Assembly (NCBI GenBank): GCA_027485675.1
Contig: JAIXQP010000019.1
Coordinates: 62,001 to 126,000, forward strand
Source: Terriglobales bacterium
GTDB lineage: Bacteria > Acidobacteriota > Terriglobia > Bryobacterales > Bryobacteraceae
Direction of reading: 5' to 3'
Length of the DNA stretch: 64,000 bases
Shown: piece by piece, positions 53,565-63,006 of the stretch
How positions within the stretch are numbered: position 1 is the first letter of the stretch
Layout of the letters: each line of letters starts with the position of its first letter
Made by a program: the position numbers and the translations under genes
Notes under the pieces: generated by a model
Database searches by the model: none
Seen by the model: the letters and a program-made list of their open reading frames with translations, nothing else
Told to the model about the DNA's origin: nothing

Positions 53565-55046
53565 TTACATCATAGGCTTCGACGCCCGGCTCGCTGGCGG
53601 CGAAGCGCGAACCGCCCGTTCAAAGGCCCAGGCGCGGATGCTCGAAATCTGTTCCTTCATCGTGCGCGAGAGCGAGACGATGCTGACGGCCGTCGTGATC
53701 AGATCCTGAATGTTCAACGCCCGATCGGCCAGCTTGGCTTTGGTGATCGCGGACACCACGCACTGCTCCACTTCCGCCCCGGACCAGCCGGCGGTGAACT
53801 GCGTGAGCTGGGCGAGATCCAGGCCCGCCACCGGCACGCCGCGGCGTTCAAGATGGATCCGGAAGATCTCCAACCGCTCGTCATCCACCGGCAGATCCAC
53901 GAAGAACACCTCATCAAAACGGCCTTTGCGCAGCAACTCGGCGGGAAGCACGTCGATCCGGTTCGCCGTGGCCGCCACGAAGAGCCCGCGCGTCTTCTCC
54001 TGCATCCACGTGAGGAAGAAGCCAAACATGCGTCCGGATTCCCCACCCACGGTTTGCGTCGAAACGGCGTTCTCAATTTCGTCGAACCACAGAACGGCCG
54101 GGGCCATTTCTTCCATCATGCGGCACGCCTCGGCGAACACCACCTCCGGTTTCCCGTGGCGTCCGGAGAAGATCGCGTTCATATCCATGCGGTAGAGGGG
54201 CAACTGGAAGCAACTGGCGATCGCCTTCACGGACAGGCTTTTGCCGCAGCCGGGGATGCCCATCAGCAGAACCCCTTTGGGAACAATCTCCGCGCTCACT
54301 TCGTCGCGCAGTTCGAAAAGCCGCTGACGTTCAAAGAGCCACTTCTTCAAGCCGTCAAGGCCACCGATCTCGTTCACGTTCGTGGGCGTCGAGAGAAACT
54401 CAATCACGCCGCTGCGGTTGACGAGCAGCCGCTTCTCTTCAAGCAGGAAGGGCAGGGAAGCGGCCGACAGTTCGGGCTTGGCGGCCAGTGCGCGGCGAAG
54501 CGCATAGCGGGCCTCATCCAGCGTCAATCCCTTCAAGGCGCGGGCGAACTGCGGCAATAGAGCGGGAGGGGCGTCGGGCTGTTCGTCGTGCAGGAAGCTG
54601 GCGAGCTCCACCTCATCCGGCGGACGCAGTTCGACGAACACCATGCTGCGTTCGAGCTCCTCGGGCACCGAGCGAACCGGCGAGGTGATGACGACGAACT
54701 TCTGCCGGTCGAAGCAAGCGGACTCCACGTCGCGGAGACGCCGGCGGACCGAGGCCGAATCCCGGAGCGGCTCGTGAAAATCCTTGAGATGAAAGATGGC
54801 CGGCTGGCGATGGGCAATGATGAAGTCGAGCGCGGCGCGGGGGTCCGCGGTACCCGGCACCGGGCTTTCGCCCGCGGCATGGAGGCCATCGGTCAGGCTC
54901 CAGGTCCAAACGGGAAGGCCGAGGGCGGTCAGCAGGCGGCCAATGCGCAGCTCCTCCGAGGAGCGAATGTAGGCCAGCGGACGGCCGGATTCATAGATCT
55001 CGCGCAGCGTGCGCGCGGCGCGGCTTTCAGCAACAGAAGGAATCAT
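53565..55046 (-). CDS. AAA ATPase (Ycf46-like)
   Basis: 493 residues. The N-terminal ~225 residues are a degenerate ATPase-like/helical region (AARTLREIYESGRPLAYIRSSEE, FHLKDFHEPL, FVVITSPVRSVPEELE, LPFLLEEKRLLVNRSGVIEF) with the 'l..E....i..sg.lE....' hinge typical of Ycf46-type proteins. The C-terminal AAA module has IGGLDGLKKWL, Walker A GIPGCGKSLS, Walker B VLWFDEIE, sensor 1 ATAN and the Arg-finger region LLRKGRFDEVF. Cytoplasmic; role of the family is unknown, with proposals in DNA or CO2-related regulation. It is translationally coupled (ATGA, 55043-55046) to a sugar-isomerase-like gene, an unusual neighbour. Confidence 0.9.
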   Translation of the reverse strand: MIPSVAESRAARTLREIYESGRPLAYIRSSEELRIGRLLTALGLPVWTWSLTDGLHAAGESPVPGTADPRAALDFIIAHRQPAIFHLKDFHEPLRDSASVRRRLRDVESACFDRQKFVVITSPVRSVPEELERSMVFVELRPPDEVELASFLHDEQPDAPPALLPQFARALKGLTLDEARYALRRALAAKPELSAASLPFLLEEKRLLVNRSGVIEFLSTPTNVNEIGGLDGLKKWLFERQRLFELRDEVSAEIVPKGVLLMGIPGCGKSLSVKAIASCFQLPLYRMDMNAIFSGRHGKPEVVFAEACRMMEEMAPAVLWFDEIENAVSTQTVGGESGRMFGFFLTWMQEKTRGLFVAATANRIDVLPAELLRKGRFDEVFFVDLPVDDERLEIFRIHLERRGVPVAGLDLAQLTQFTAGWSGAEVEQCVVSAITKAKLADRALNIQDLITTAVSIVSLSRTMKEQISSIRAWAFERAVRASPPASRASKPMM

Positions 55047-55855
55047 GCGTTCTTAGAAGAAGACGGCGGGAAATGCGGAAAAAGTCGAAGGGCGCATTCG
55101 CGGGCGGCACGCGCGGGATCGTAGCCGGGGGCTTGGAGCACGTGCGTGGAAACCTCAATCACAATCGGCCCGCGGTATTGGTACCGGCGCAGCAGGGCGG
55201 CGTAGGCGGCATAGTCAATCGTCCCTTCGCCGGGAAGCACGAAGCGATGGTTCGGGGCCTGGCCCGTCGAGTCTTTGACGTGGATCATGGCTGTGTAGGG
55301 CAGCGCGGCCACCAGCGAATCCGCCAGCGCTTCGCCCTGCAACTGGAAGTGGCTGTAGTCGTAGTTCAGCAGCAGAAACGGGCTGCCAATCTCCCGGATC
55401 AGCGCCACGGCGTCGGCCGAACGATGCAGGGCGCTGCCGACATGCGCCTTGATGGCCACCGGGACCCGGTGGCGATCCGCCAGGCGGGCCCAGCCTTTCA
55501 GCCGCTCCAAAAACTGCGGCCGGATCGCCGGCCACTCCGCCGGTTTACCGCCCACTACGGTCTCCACCACCGGCGGCCGCCGGCTGCTGATCGCCTTGGC
55601 CAACCGCAGGCTGGCTTCCAACCGCTCCGGCTCCTCCGGCCCGGTGAGCCGCAGGTCTTCCATGATCGACAGCACGGGAAACGAACGCACCGGCGGCGAT
55701 CCGGCCAGGAGTTCGACACCCGAGTAACCGAGTTCGGCGCAAAGGGCCAGCGAGCGTTCGAGCGGCCAACCGGGGAAGCCCTTCAGGCTGATGCCCACCG
55801 GCCAGGTCCGCGCCGGCGCCAGCGCCGCCAGCATCAGCTGCCGCCGGCTGGTCAC
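55043..55855 (-). CDS. Xylose-isomerase-like TIM-barrel protein
   Basis: 270 residues from GTG 55855, fixed by the GTGA overlap with the SMP-30 stop; longer upstream sequence in this frame is a shadow. A short signal (SRRQLMLAALAPARTWPVG) is followed by ISLKGFPGWPLERSLALCAELGYSGVELL, VPVAIKAHVGSAL, LLLNYDYSHFQLQG, TAMIHVKDSTG, FVLPGEGTIDYAAYAALL and GPIVIEVSTHV. This is the AP-endonuclease-2/xylose-isomerase-like barrel; YDYSHF and HVKD supply metal-site residues. Probably a periplasmic sugar-phosphate or sugar isomerase/epimerase-like enzyme; substrate unknown. Confidence 0.85.
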   Translation of the reverse strand: MTSRRQLMLAALAPARTWPVGISLKGFPGWPLERSLALCAELGYSGVELLAGSPPVRSFPVLSIMEDLRLTGPEEPERLEASLRLAKAISSRRPPVVETVVGGKPAEWPAIRPQFLERLKGWARLADRHRVPVAIKAHVGSALHRSADAVALIREIGSPFLLLNYDYSHFQLQGEALADSLVAALPYTAMIHVKDSTGQAPNHRFVLPGEGTIDYAAYAALLRRYQYRGPIVIEVSTHVLQAPGYDPARAARECALRLFPHFPPSSSKNA

Positions 55856-56796
55856 CGCACTCCCGGCGTATCGACCGGGATGCTCCAAAGCGTACCGCCG
55901 GCCGTGATGTAGAGAGTCTTGCGGTCCGCACCGCCGAAGGCGCAGTTCGTCACCTCGTCCACCGGCACGGGCAGCATGGTGATCAGCTTGCCCTCCGGCG
56001 AGAAGACGTACACGCCGCCCTTGAACTTGTCGGTCTCGTGCGGCGGATGGGGCTTGTTCAAGCCGCCCGCCACGAAGATCCGGCCCTGGCGATCCATCTT
56101 GATGCCATCGGGACCGCGGCCGTTCTCCCAATCAAAGATCACTTTGCGGGAAGCCACGTCCACGGTGCCGTCCGCGCGCAGTGCGAACCGGTACAACTTC
56201 CGCGGGCCGCCGGCGCTGTTGTTATTGTTATCGGCCACATACAGGGTCTGATCATCCGGGGTGACAAAAACGCCATTCGGCCGGTTGACTTCGTGCGTAA
56301 GGATGCGCGTCACCTTGCCCGGGCCATCAATCCGGTAAACCCCTTCCACCAGCTTGCCCGCCGCGTCGCGCATCTCCATCGAGTCGCGGTTGCCGTAGCG
56401 GGGATCGGAGAAGTAGATGCGGCCTTTCGAATCGATCGTCAAATCGTTCGGCGAGTTGTACCGATGGCCATCGTAACGATCCGTCAACACCGTAATGCTG
56501 CCGTCCTTCTCCGTGCGCGTAATGCGGCGATTGCCCGATTCGCAAACGATCAACCGGCCCTGGGCATCAAACAGCAGTCCGTTTGAACCGGCGTTGTCGC
56601 GAAAGGTGGTCGTGGTCCCGTCGGCGGCGCGCCGTTGAATGCGGTTGCGGCCGCTATAGTACAGGGCGTTATCCGGACCCCACGTTGGACCTTCTCCGGC
56701 GCCGCCGGCGTCCACCTGCGTGGGCTTGGCGCCGGGCGCGACGGGAGAGTCCGCGGCCAGCAGCGGGATTGCGAGAAGCAGTACCAGACGGTGCAT
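55852..56796 (-). CDS. Secreted SMP-30/gluconolactonase-like protein
   Basis: 314 residues. Signal MHRLVLLLAIPLLAA. EGPTWGPDNALYYSGRNRIQR carries the first metal Glu; NGLLFDAQGRLIVCESGNRRI, YNSPNDLTIDSKGRIYFSDPRYGNR, NRPNGVFVTPDDQTLYVADNNNN and PDGIKMDRQGRIFVAGG follow. These include the Asn and Asp metal ligands (SPNDL, PDG) of the SMP-30 propeller. Family members hydrolyse sugar lactones using a divalent metal. Start is 1 nt after the upstream META/MliC gene; stop overlaps the isomerase-like start. Confidence 0.92.
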   Translation of the reverse strand: MHRLVLLLAIPLLAADSPVAPGAKPTQVDAGGAGEGPTWGPDNALYYSGRNRIQRRAADGTTTTFRDNAGSNGLLFDAQGRLIVCESGNRRITRTEKDGSITVLTDRYDGHRYNSPNDLTIDSKGRIYFSDPRYGNRDSMEMRDAAGKLVEGVYRIDGPGKVTRILTHEVNRPNGVFVTPDDQTLYVADNNNNSAGGPRKLYRFALRADGTVDVASRKVIFDWENGRGPDGIKMDRQGRIFVAGGLNKPHPPHETDKFKGGVYVFSPEGKLITMLPVPVDEVTNCAFGGADRKTLYITAGGTLWSIPVDTPGVR

Positions 56797-56797
56797 G

Positions 56798-57418
56798 TTA
56801 GTCCTTAGTCAACGTGGCGAGCGTTTGGCCGGCCGCGTTGCGCAGTGTGAGGGTCTTCGCAGAAATTGTATACCCCGCCGTCTGGTTCATCGCTTTCAGG
56901 AACTCCTCTTCCACCTGCATGGCCTCACCAATGCAGGCCATCTTCGTCACCGCGGCGCCCTCGAAGCGAAGTGAACTCCCTGACGAAACGAAGCCACTGT
57001 TGAACCGGTTGCACCCGGCGAGCCCCGCCGCGCCCCCGTCCGCCTGGAACTCGATAAACGCCGGGCGCGGCAGCGTCGCCGGCCGTCCGGCGACGGTCGT
57101 CAGCGTCCACTTGCCGGTCAAGCCCGGGACTGCCGCCGCCTTCACGGTCCCATCGGTGCAGCTTTTGAAGCTGACGGACCCGGCGGCCAAGGTCGCCTGC
57201 GGCCCCTGAACCGTCAGCACCGTGTACCCATCCGAGTATTGGGCGCCTGCTTGCGGAAGCGTAAGCTTCGGCTTGCCGGCCACCGCCACCAACGCGCGCG
57301 TCCCCTTCTTCTGCAGCGTCACTTGAAACGTCTCGCCGGAGGGGCACGTGTAGGTTACCGCTCTATCGGCAGCGGCCAGCGGCAGGCCGCTGAGGGCGAG
57401 TACAAGCAAGATCTTCAC
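56798..57418 (-). CDS. Secreted MliC-like plus META-domain protein
   Basis: 206 residues from GTG 57418, preceded by GGAGG. Signal VKILLVLALSGLPLAAA. Residues about 22-88 (VTYTCPSGETFQVTLQKKG, PKLTLPQAGAQYSDGYTVL, ATLAAGSVSFKSC) look like the MliC/PliC lysozyme-inhibitor fold with Cys at both ends. Residues about 98-206 are a META/HslJ domain (LTGKWTLTTVAGRPA, FIEFQADGGAAGLAGCNRFNSGF, MACIGEAMQVEEEFLKAMN, YTISAKTLTLRNAAGQTL). Likely periplasmic. First gene of the minus-strand operon; 41 nt divergent from the GmhA-like gene. Confidence 0.85.
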   Translation of the reverse strand: MKILLVLALSGLPLAAADRAVTYTCPSGETFQVTLQKKGTRALVAVAGKPKLTLPQAGAQYSDGYTVLTVQGPQATLAAGSVSFKSCTDGTVKAAAVPGLTGKWTLTTVAGRPATLPRPAFIEFQADGGAAGLAGCNRFNSGFVSSGSSLRFEGAAVTKMACIGEAMQVEEEFLKAMNQTAGYTISAKTLTLRNAAGQTLATLTKD

Positions 57419-57459
57419 GGCGGGCCTCCAATGCTATCCTAAAGATAACATTGAATTTT

Positions 57460-58020
57460 ATGAATTTTTTTGAGAACTACCGCGCCGATCTGATCGCCAC
57501 CCTGAACACCCTCGACATTCCGGGCATCGAGAAGGCGGCCGCCATTTTCGCCGACGCGCGCGCCAACGGCAAGACGATCTTCCTGGGCGGAAACGGTGGC
57601 AGCGCCGCCTCTGCTTCGCACTTCGTTTGCGACATGGTGAAAGGCGCTAGCTTCGGCCGGGACAGCCGTTTCCGCATCATTTCGTTGAACGAAAACATTG
57701 GCACGTTAACTGCTTACTCGAACGATGTGGGCTACGACGTCATCTTCACCGAACAGCTGAAAAACTTCGCCAAGCCCGGCGACGTGTTCATGGCCATCAG
57801 CGGTTCCGGCAACTCGCCCAACGTCGTCAAGGCGATGGAGTACGCCAATCAAATCGGTTGCCAGACCATCGGGCTCACCGGCCGCAACGGCGGCAAACTC
57901 GCCGAACTCGCGCAGTTGAACATTCATGTCCCCAACCAGCACATGGGCCGCATCGAAGACGTCCACATGATGACGTGCCACATGATCGCCTACTACTTCA
58001 TGGAGACCACGGCGGAATAG
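57460..58020 (+). CDS. gmhA: SIS-domain D-sedoheptulose-7-phosphate isomerase (GmhA-like)
   Basis: 186 residues from ATG 57460 (TTG 57451 in frame). KTIFLGGNGGSAASASHFVCDM is the GmhA phosphate-binding loop; RIISLNENIGTLTAYSNDVGYDVIFTEQL and GDVFMAISGSGNSPNVVKAM are also family strings. The final EDVHMMTCHMIAYYF supplies the catalytic/metal His of the GmhA group. The enzyme converts sedoheptulose 7-phosphate to a heptose 7-phosphate, the first step of ADP-heptose synthesis for lipopolysaccharide core. Close paralogues exist with other sugars, so the symbol is tentative. No clear Shine-Dalgarno precedes the start. Confidence 0.85.
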   Translation: MNFFENYRADLIATLNTLDIPGIEKAAAIFADARANGKTIFLGGNGGSAASASHFVCDMVKGASFGRDSRFRIISLNENIGTLTAYSNDVGYDVIFTEQLKNFAKPGDVFMAISGSGNSPNVVKAMEYANQIGCQTIGLTGRNGGKLAELAQLNIHVPNQHMGRIEDVHMMTCHMIAYYFMETTAE

Positions 58021-58026
58021 CCGGCC

Positions 58027-59532
58027 ATGCCCTCCTGGATCGACCGGATCACCGCACTCCATCAGCTCCCGGAGTGGTCCGGTGAGCCGTTGATCCAAAC
58101 CCACATCTCTGCGGTCCTGCTGGGGCGGGACCGCGTGTTGAAGATGAAGAAGCCGGTGAACTTCGGCTTTCTCGACTACACCACCCCGGCTAAGCGCCTC
58201 GCCGCCTGCCGGGCGGAGGTGGAACTCAACAGCCGTTTGAGCCCGGACATCTACCTCGGCGTAGAGACCCTTGGCGCGGGCGACACGCTCGACTACGGGG
58301 TGCTGATGAAACGGCTCCGCCCGGAGCGCATGCTCGATCAACTGGTCCAGCGCGGCGAAGTGACCGAAGCCATGATCCGCGAGATTGCCCGGCTGGTGGC
58401 CGGCTTCCATCAGCAAGCCCGGCGCGGCCCGGACGTCGACCAGTACGGCCGGCTCAGCGCCGTTCAGGAAAACTGGCGCGAGAACTTCGAGCAGACGGCC
58501 GGGCCTGCCTGGGCGGACGTGGCGCCGCGGGAACGCGGGTTCGTCCAACGGTGGGTGGAGCAGGAACTCACAACCAATGCCGCCCGCTTCGAGGAGCGCG
58601 TAACCGGCGGCCACATTGTGGATGGCCATGGCGACCTGCGCAGCGAGAGCGTGAACATCGGCGATCGCATCCACATCTTCGACTGCATCGAGTTCAACGA
58701 ACGCTTCCGCTGCGGCGACACGGCCAGCGAAGTGGCGTTCCTGGCCATGGACCTGGACGCGCGCGGCCGCCCGGATCTGGGTTACTACTTCGTCGAGGAG
58801 TATCTGCGGCAGCGCCCGGATAGCGGCCTCTTCGCGCTGCAGCCCTTCTACCGCTGCTATCGCGCCTTTGTCCGTGGCAAGGTGGCCGGCTTCCGTGCCG
58901 CGGAGGCGGAGTTCAGCGAGGCAGAGAAGGCCGCCGCACGCACCGAAGCCGTCCACTATTTCGAACTCGCCCGCCGCTACGCCGATCGCCCGAAACAACC
59001 GACGCTGCTCGTCGTCGCGGGCCTATCCGGCAGCGGGAAGACCTCCATCGCCCGTGGCATCGCCGGAGAACTCGGCTGGCGGGTGATCTCGACGGACCGC
59101 GTACGCCAGGACCTCTTCGGTGAGGCCAAAACGCCGGCCGCGTTCGGCGAAGGCGTCTATGGTCCGGCGCAGTCAAACAAAACCTACCAAGCCCTCTTCG
59201 CGCAGGCCACTGAGCTATTGCGGCTCGATGGCGGCGTTGTTCTGGACGGGACCTTTGCCGGCGAAGACCGGCGAACGGCCGCCCAGGCCTGCGCGGCGGC
59301 TGCGGGAGCCCGGCTTCGTGTTGTCGAGTGCACGCTCGCGCCAGAGCTCGTGCGCGAGCGTCTGGCGCGGCGAGCCGGGCAGGGCGATGGCCTCTCCGAT
59401 GCAAACTGGGAGATCTATCTCCACCAGCTCGCGGCCTACCGCCCCTGGGGCGGAGGCGCGCTCCGGCTGGATACTGCCGAAGCGCTGCCTGCCACCGTAC
59501 AGCGGGCGACCGATTGGTTGCGCAAAGGCTAG
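58027..59532 (+). CDS. Bifunctional APH-like kinase / P-loop AAA_33 protein
   Basis: 501 residues. The N-terminal ~330 residues resemble aminoglycoside-phosphotransferase-like kinases: VLKMKKPVNFGFLDYTTPAKR, YGVLMKRLRPERMLDQLV, the Brenner-type loop IVDGHGDLRSESVN and IFDCIEFNERFRCGDTASEVAFLAMDLD. The C-terminal ~170 residues have a P-loop (LLVVAGLSGSGKTSIARGI) with ISTDRVRQDLFG and VVLDGTFAGEDRR as in AAA_33/gluconate-kinase-type proteins. This fusion is widespread and of unknown substrate. It follows the GmhA-like gene by 6 nt, so a sugar-linked role is plausible. Its TAG lies in the CTAG shared with the convergent cytochrome stop. Confidence 0.88.
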   Translation: MPSWIDRITALHQLPEWSGEPLIQTHISAVLLGRDRVLKMKKPVNFGFLDYTTPAKRLAACRAEVELNSRLSPDIYLGVETLGAGDTLDYGVLMKRLRPERMLDQLVQRGEVTEAMIREIARLVAGFHQQARRGPDVDQYGRLSAVQENWRENFEQTAGPAWADVAPRERGFVQRWVEQELTTNAARFEERVTGGHIVDGHGDLRSESVNIGDRIHIFDCIEFNERFRCGDTASEVAFLAMDLDARGRPDLGYYFVEEYLRQRPDSGLFALQPFYRCYRAFVRGKVAGFRAAEAEFSEAEKAAARTEAVHYFELARRYADRPKQPTLLVVAGLSGSGKTSIARGIAGELGWRVISTDRVRQDLFGEAKTPAAFGEGVYGPAQSNKTYQALFAQATELLRLDGGVVLDGTFAGEDRRTAAQACAAAAGARLRVVECTLAPELVRERLARRAGQGDGLSDANWEIYLHQLAAYRPWGGGALRLDTAEALPATVQRATDWLRKG

Positions 59533-60323
59533 TGGGCCTGCATCTTCTGGAGGTGGTCCACCAGATTCCGAATCCGCAACCGGGTCACCCCCGGGTCCTC
59601 CCCGCTCCCCCGGAATGACTCTCCCCACACCGGCATCTCCTTGCTGCCGTGCGCCGTCGTGCCAGGCTCCTTCTCGAGCATGTTCGTCAGGTGCAGGCTG
59701 GGGAACTTGCCGTCATGAGTCTTGGTCAACTGCGTCAGGTCCGTGGGTTTGGTCTTGAGTGAGGAGAGCGCCGGACCGTCGCCCTTGCCGTTGGCACCGT
59801 GGCATCCAGCGCACAGCCAGCGATACATCTCCGGGCCCGAGTTGGCGGGAAGCGCCAACAGACTCTTCGGCATCTCGTCCTTCTTCGCCGGCATGGGGTT
59901 CTGCACCGCGGGCGCCTGAATCGACTCCACATACCGCGTGAGGTTATAGATCCGCATCTGGGCTATCGACTCGGCTTGCTGCGACTGCCGGAAGACATCC
60001 CCCCACACCGGCATGTCTGAACTGCCGTGCGCCCCCGCGGCCGGAATGCGGCCGAGAGTCATCATCACTTTCTCGCCGGGGAACTTCCCGCCGTTGTTCT
60101 TGGCCAGCAGCGTCAAGTCCGGCATGGCGCCGCGCAGAGCCGAGGCGGCCGGCCCGCCGCCTTTCCCATTGGCGCCGTGGCAGGAGGCGCAATAACTGCT
60201 GAACATGGCTGCTCCCGAGTCAGCGGGCACGGCGCCGATCGGCGATTTCTTCAGCTTCTCCTGACCGAAGGCGAGGCCGCCAACCAGCAAAAGCCCGATA
60301 CCGATAGATGTTAGGTACTTCAT
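59529..60323 (-). CDS. Dihaem cytochrome c
   Basis: 264 residues from [20 protein letters not shown]; an ATG seven codons upstream is also in frame. Two c-type domains: [16 protein letters not shown] near residue 45 and [16 protein letters not shown] near 175, each followed by a candidate Met ligand in [11 protein letters not shown] and [11 protein letters not shown]. The two halves are similar, an internal duplication. Likely a periplasmic electron carrier or subunit of an oxidase/dehydrogenase; no partner gene is adjacent. The 60324-60603 interval upstream holds no gene and must carry this promoter and that of the groEL-like gene. Confidence 0.92.
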   Translation of the reverse strand: MKYLTSIGIGLLLVGGLAFGQEKLKKSPIGAVPADSGAAMFSSYCASCHGANGKGGGPAASALRGAMPDLTLLAKNNGGKFPGEKVMMTLGRIPAAGAHGSSDMPVWGDVFRQSQQAESIAQMRIYNLTRYVESIQAPAVQNPMPAKKDEMPKSLLALPANSGPEMYRWLCAGCHGANGKGDGPALSSLKTKPTDLTQLTKTHDGKFPSLHLTNMLEKEPGTTAHGSKEMPVWGESFRGSGEDPGVTRLRIRNLVDHLQKMQAH

Positions 60324-60603
60324 TCCAACCCCCCAGGGAAACAAGTTGCGCGGATGCCAACTGCAATCGCGATGCCAATCCGTTCCCGCGGCGATTCATC
60401 CACCTCCCATCCAGAACCAGTTCCTTGCTTCGTGCCTCCACGGGGACACGCCGATGGAATGGTATGCGCCGAGGCTGGCCGGCGTGAGGAGCCAGCCACG
60501 GCGCATTGCGCAAACCCGCCAGCCGCTGCGTCATCTCACGCAGCCCCTCCCGGCCTGGGCCCGCCGGGGCGAGTGGCCCGCCAACTGCACGGGTGATTTC
60601 TCT

Positions 60604-62217
60604 ATGGCAGCCAAGCAGTTCTACTTTCAATCCGCGGCCCGCGAGAAACTCCTCCGCGGCGCGGCCGTCGTCGCCGATGCCGTGCGTGTGACCCTCGGTC
60701 CGAAATCGAAGTGCGTCCTCATCGATAAGCAGTTCGGCCGCCCGCTCGTCTGCAACGACGGCGTCACCATCGCTAAAGAGATTGAGGTGCAGGAGCCGGT
60801 CGAGAACCTGGGCGCGAAGATGCTCCGCGAAGCGGCCGAGCGCACGGCGGAGGCGGTCGGCGATGGCACCAGCACCTCCACGGTGCTCGCCTATTCCATG
60901 CTGGCCGAAGGCATGCGCAACATCGCCGCCGGGGCCAGTAGCATTGAGCTGAAGCGCGGCCTGGACCGCGGCCTGCGCGCGGCCGTGAGTGCGCTGGCCG
61001 CCCTCTCGCGGCCGGTGGAGGGTCGTCAGGAGCGCGTCTACGTCGCGGCTGTCTCGGCCCACAATGACGAATCGATCGGCAACATGGTGGCCGACGCGGT
61101 CGAAAGGGTCGGGCCCGAAGGTGTCATCACCGTCGAAGAGGCCAAGACCACGGAGACGGTCCTGGACGTCGTCGAAGGGATGCAGTTCGACCGCGGCTAC
61201 ATCTCGCCCTACTTCGCCACCGAGCAGGAGGGCATGCGGGCCGTCCTGGACGATCCGCTGATCCTCATCTTCGAAAAGCGGATCAGCAACATCAAGGAGC
61301 TGCTGCCAATGCTCGAGGAGATTCTCCGGTCCGGCCGCTCCCTGCTCGTCATCGCGGAGGAGGTGGAAGGGGAATCGCTGGCCACCCTGGTGTTGAACAA
61401 GATCCGCGGCACCATCCCCTGCGCCGCCGTCAAGGCTCCCGGCTTCGGCGACCGGCGCAAGGCCATGCTGCAGGACATCGCCATTCTAACCGGCGGAGTG
61501 CTCATCGCCGAAGAGCTCGGCACCAAGCTCGAAAACGTGACCCTCGCCGAATTGGGCAAGGCCAAGCGGGTCGTCATCGACAAGGACACCACCACCATCG
61601 TCGGAGGCGGCGGCGAACGCGCCAAGCTTGATGCCCGCTGCGCGGAGATCCGCCGTCAGATCGAGGAGACCACCTCCGACTACGACAAAGAGAAACTCCG
61701 CGAACGGCTGGCCAAGTTGGCCGGCGGCGTCGCGGTGATTCGCGTCGGGGCGCTCTCGGAGTCCGAAATGAAGAACCGCAAGGAGGCCTTCGAAGATGCC
61801 ATCAGCGCCACCCGTGCCGCAGCCGAAGAAGGAATCGTGCCCGGTGGCGGACTGGCGTTGCTGCGCCTCCTCCCGGCCATCGAAGCCGAAGAGCAAAGGG
61901 CGGCCGACGACGAGCGAACCGGCATCCGCCTGCTGCGCCGGACGGTGGAGGCCCCGGCCCGGCAGATCGCCACCAACTCGGACGCCGATGCCGGCGTGGT
62001 CATCGACCGCATGCGGGCTTCCACCGGCAGCATTGGTTTCGACGCCGCCAAGTGCCGCTATGTCGATCTAATGGAGGCTGGAATCATCGATCCCACCAAG
62101 GTCGTGCGCATCGCCCTTGAAAACGCGGTCTCGGTTGTCGGGACGTTGCTGCTGACCGAGGCGACCATGACGGAACTTCCTCGGCCGGATGGGCCGAAGC
62201 CCGTCCTGCCGGAGTAG
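60604..62217 (+). CDS. GroEL-like chaperonin 60 paralogue
   Basis: 537 residues from ATG 60604 ([20 protein letters not shown]); the frame is open to 60346 but the extension is not GroEL-like. The ATP-site residues are kept: VTLGP, Asp52 in [10 protein letters not shown], Asp87 in [12 protein letters not shown] (canonical GDGTTTATVLA) and Asp in [21 protein letters not shown]. Apical-domain strings [16 protein letters not shown] and [23 protein letters not shown] are present. The C-terminus ends PKPVLPE without the usual GGM-rich tail. No groES precedes it and no CIRCE element is seen in 60324-60603, so this is probably a second, specialised copy. It lies 14 nt before the chosen PCMT start. 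Confidence 0.93.
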   Translation: MAAKQFYFQSAAREKLLRGAAVVADAVRVTLGPKSKCVLIDKQFGRPLVCNDGVTIAKEIEVQEPVENLGAKMLREAAERTAEAVGDGTSTSTVLAYSMLAEGMRNIAAGASSIELKRGLDRGLRAAVSALAALSRPVEGRQERVYVAAVSAHNDESIGNMVADAVERVGPEGVITVEEAKTTETVLDVVEGMQFDRGYISPYFATEQEGMRAVLDDPLILIFEKRISNIKELLPMLEEILRSGRSLLVIAEEVEGESLATLVLNKIRGTIPCAAVKAPGFGDRRKAMLQDIAILTGGVLIAEELGTKLENVTLAELGKAKRVVIDKDTTTIVGGGGERAKLDARCAEIRRQIEETTSDYDKEKLRERLAKLAGGVAVIRVGALSESEMKNRKEAFEDAISATRAAAEEGIVPGGGLALLRLLPAIEAEEQRAADDERTGIRLLRRTVEAPARQIATNSDADAGVVIDRMRASTGSIGFDAAKCRYVDLMEAGIIDPTKVVRIALENAVSVVGTLLLTEATMTELPRPDGPKPVLPE

Positions 62218-62231
62218 GTCCATTGCGTCCC

Positions 62232-62966
62232 ATGCGGCAGCTTCGAAAGGGTGTGAGCGGAAAACCACAACTCGGGTGTTGCCTCCTCCTCCTGGCCATG
62301 ATGGCAATGGCTTGGGGACAGAGAGTCATCTCTCCAGCGGAGTACCAGAAACGGCGTAAGGTTATGGTCATCGAGCAAATCAAGGCCCGCGGGGTGAAGG
62401 ATTCGCGCGTCCTCGCCGCCATGGCGAATGTCCCGCGGGAACTCTTCGTGCCGCCAGACCAACTCCCCTACGCCTACGAAGATCGGCCCCTCCCCATCGG
62501 CCACAGCCAAACCATCTCACAACCCTACCTCGTCGCTCTCATGACCAAACTGCTCGCGCCGGGAAAGAAAGACCGCGTACTCGAACTCGGCACCGGCTCC
62601 GGCTACCAGGCCGCCATCCTGGGCCGCCTCGCCGGCCGCGTCTACAGCCTGGAGATCGTGCCGGAACTGGCCCGTTCGGCCGCCCTGGTCCTGCGCACGA
62701 ACGGCTTTCGCAATGTCCGCATCCGCGAGGGCGACGGCTATAAAGGCTGGGCGGAATTTGCTCCCTATGACAAGATTCTCCTCAGCGCCGCGCCGCCCGA
62801 AATCCCGGCCGAACTGCTCGCGCAACTGCGTCCCGGCGGCCGGTTGGTGGCCCCCGTCGGCGTGGACGCGCAACGCCTGGTGGTGGTGAACAAGCTGCTC
62901 GACGGAACCACCGAGACGCAGACCATCCTCCCGGTCCGGTTCGTCCCGATGGTGCGCGGCCGTTGA
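62232..62966 (+). CDS. pcm: Protein-L-isoaspartate O-methyltransferase, predicted exported
   Basis: 244 residues from ATG 62232 (TTG 62223 and GTG 62253 are alternatives). An N-terminal hydrophobic segment (LGCCLLLLAMMAMAWGQ) precedes the catalytic part, so the enzyme is probably exported or anchored, unlike the usual cytoplasmic form. Family motifs are complete: MVIEQIKARGVKDSRVLAAM, VPRELFVPP, YAYEDRPLPIGHSQTISQPYLVALM, the SAM loop VLELGTGSGYQAAIL, and LLAQLRPGGRLVAPVG. The family methylates isoaspartyl residues in damaged proteins. Immediately downstream of the GroEL paralogue, suggesting joint control of protein repair and folding. Confidence 0.9.
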   Translation: MRQLRKGVSGKPQLGCCLLLLAMMAMAWGQRVISPAEYQKRRKVMVIEQIKARGVKDSRVLAAMANVPRELFVPPDQLPYAYEDRPLPIGHSQTISQPYLVALMTKLLAPGKKDRVLELGTGSGYQAAILGRLAGRVYSLEIVPELARSAALVLRTNGFRNVRIREGDGYKGWAEFAPYDKILLSAAPPEIPAELLAQLRPGGRLVAPVGVDAQRLVVVNKLLDGTTETQTILPVRFVPMVRGR

Positions 62967-63006
62967 GCAGGGACTTGGTAGTCTAGTCAGGCACAGGAGA
63001 CACGCC

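Noticed and set aside
55856-56131. Longer start for the isomerase-like protein
   Set aside because: The added translation is a shadow of the SMP-30 gene; the GTG at 55855 forms a GTGA overlap and starts a plausible signal peptide.
60346-60603. In-frame N-terminal extension of the GroEL-like gene
   Set aside because: The extension has no GroEL similarity, while ATG 60604 begins with normal chaperonin sequence (AAKQFYF). The interval is treated as non-coding; no CIRCE repeat was found in it.
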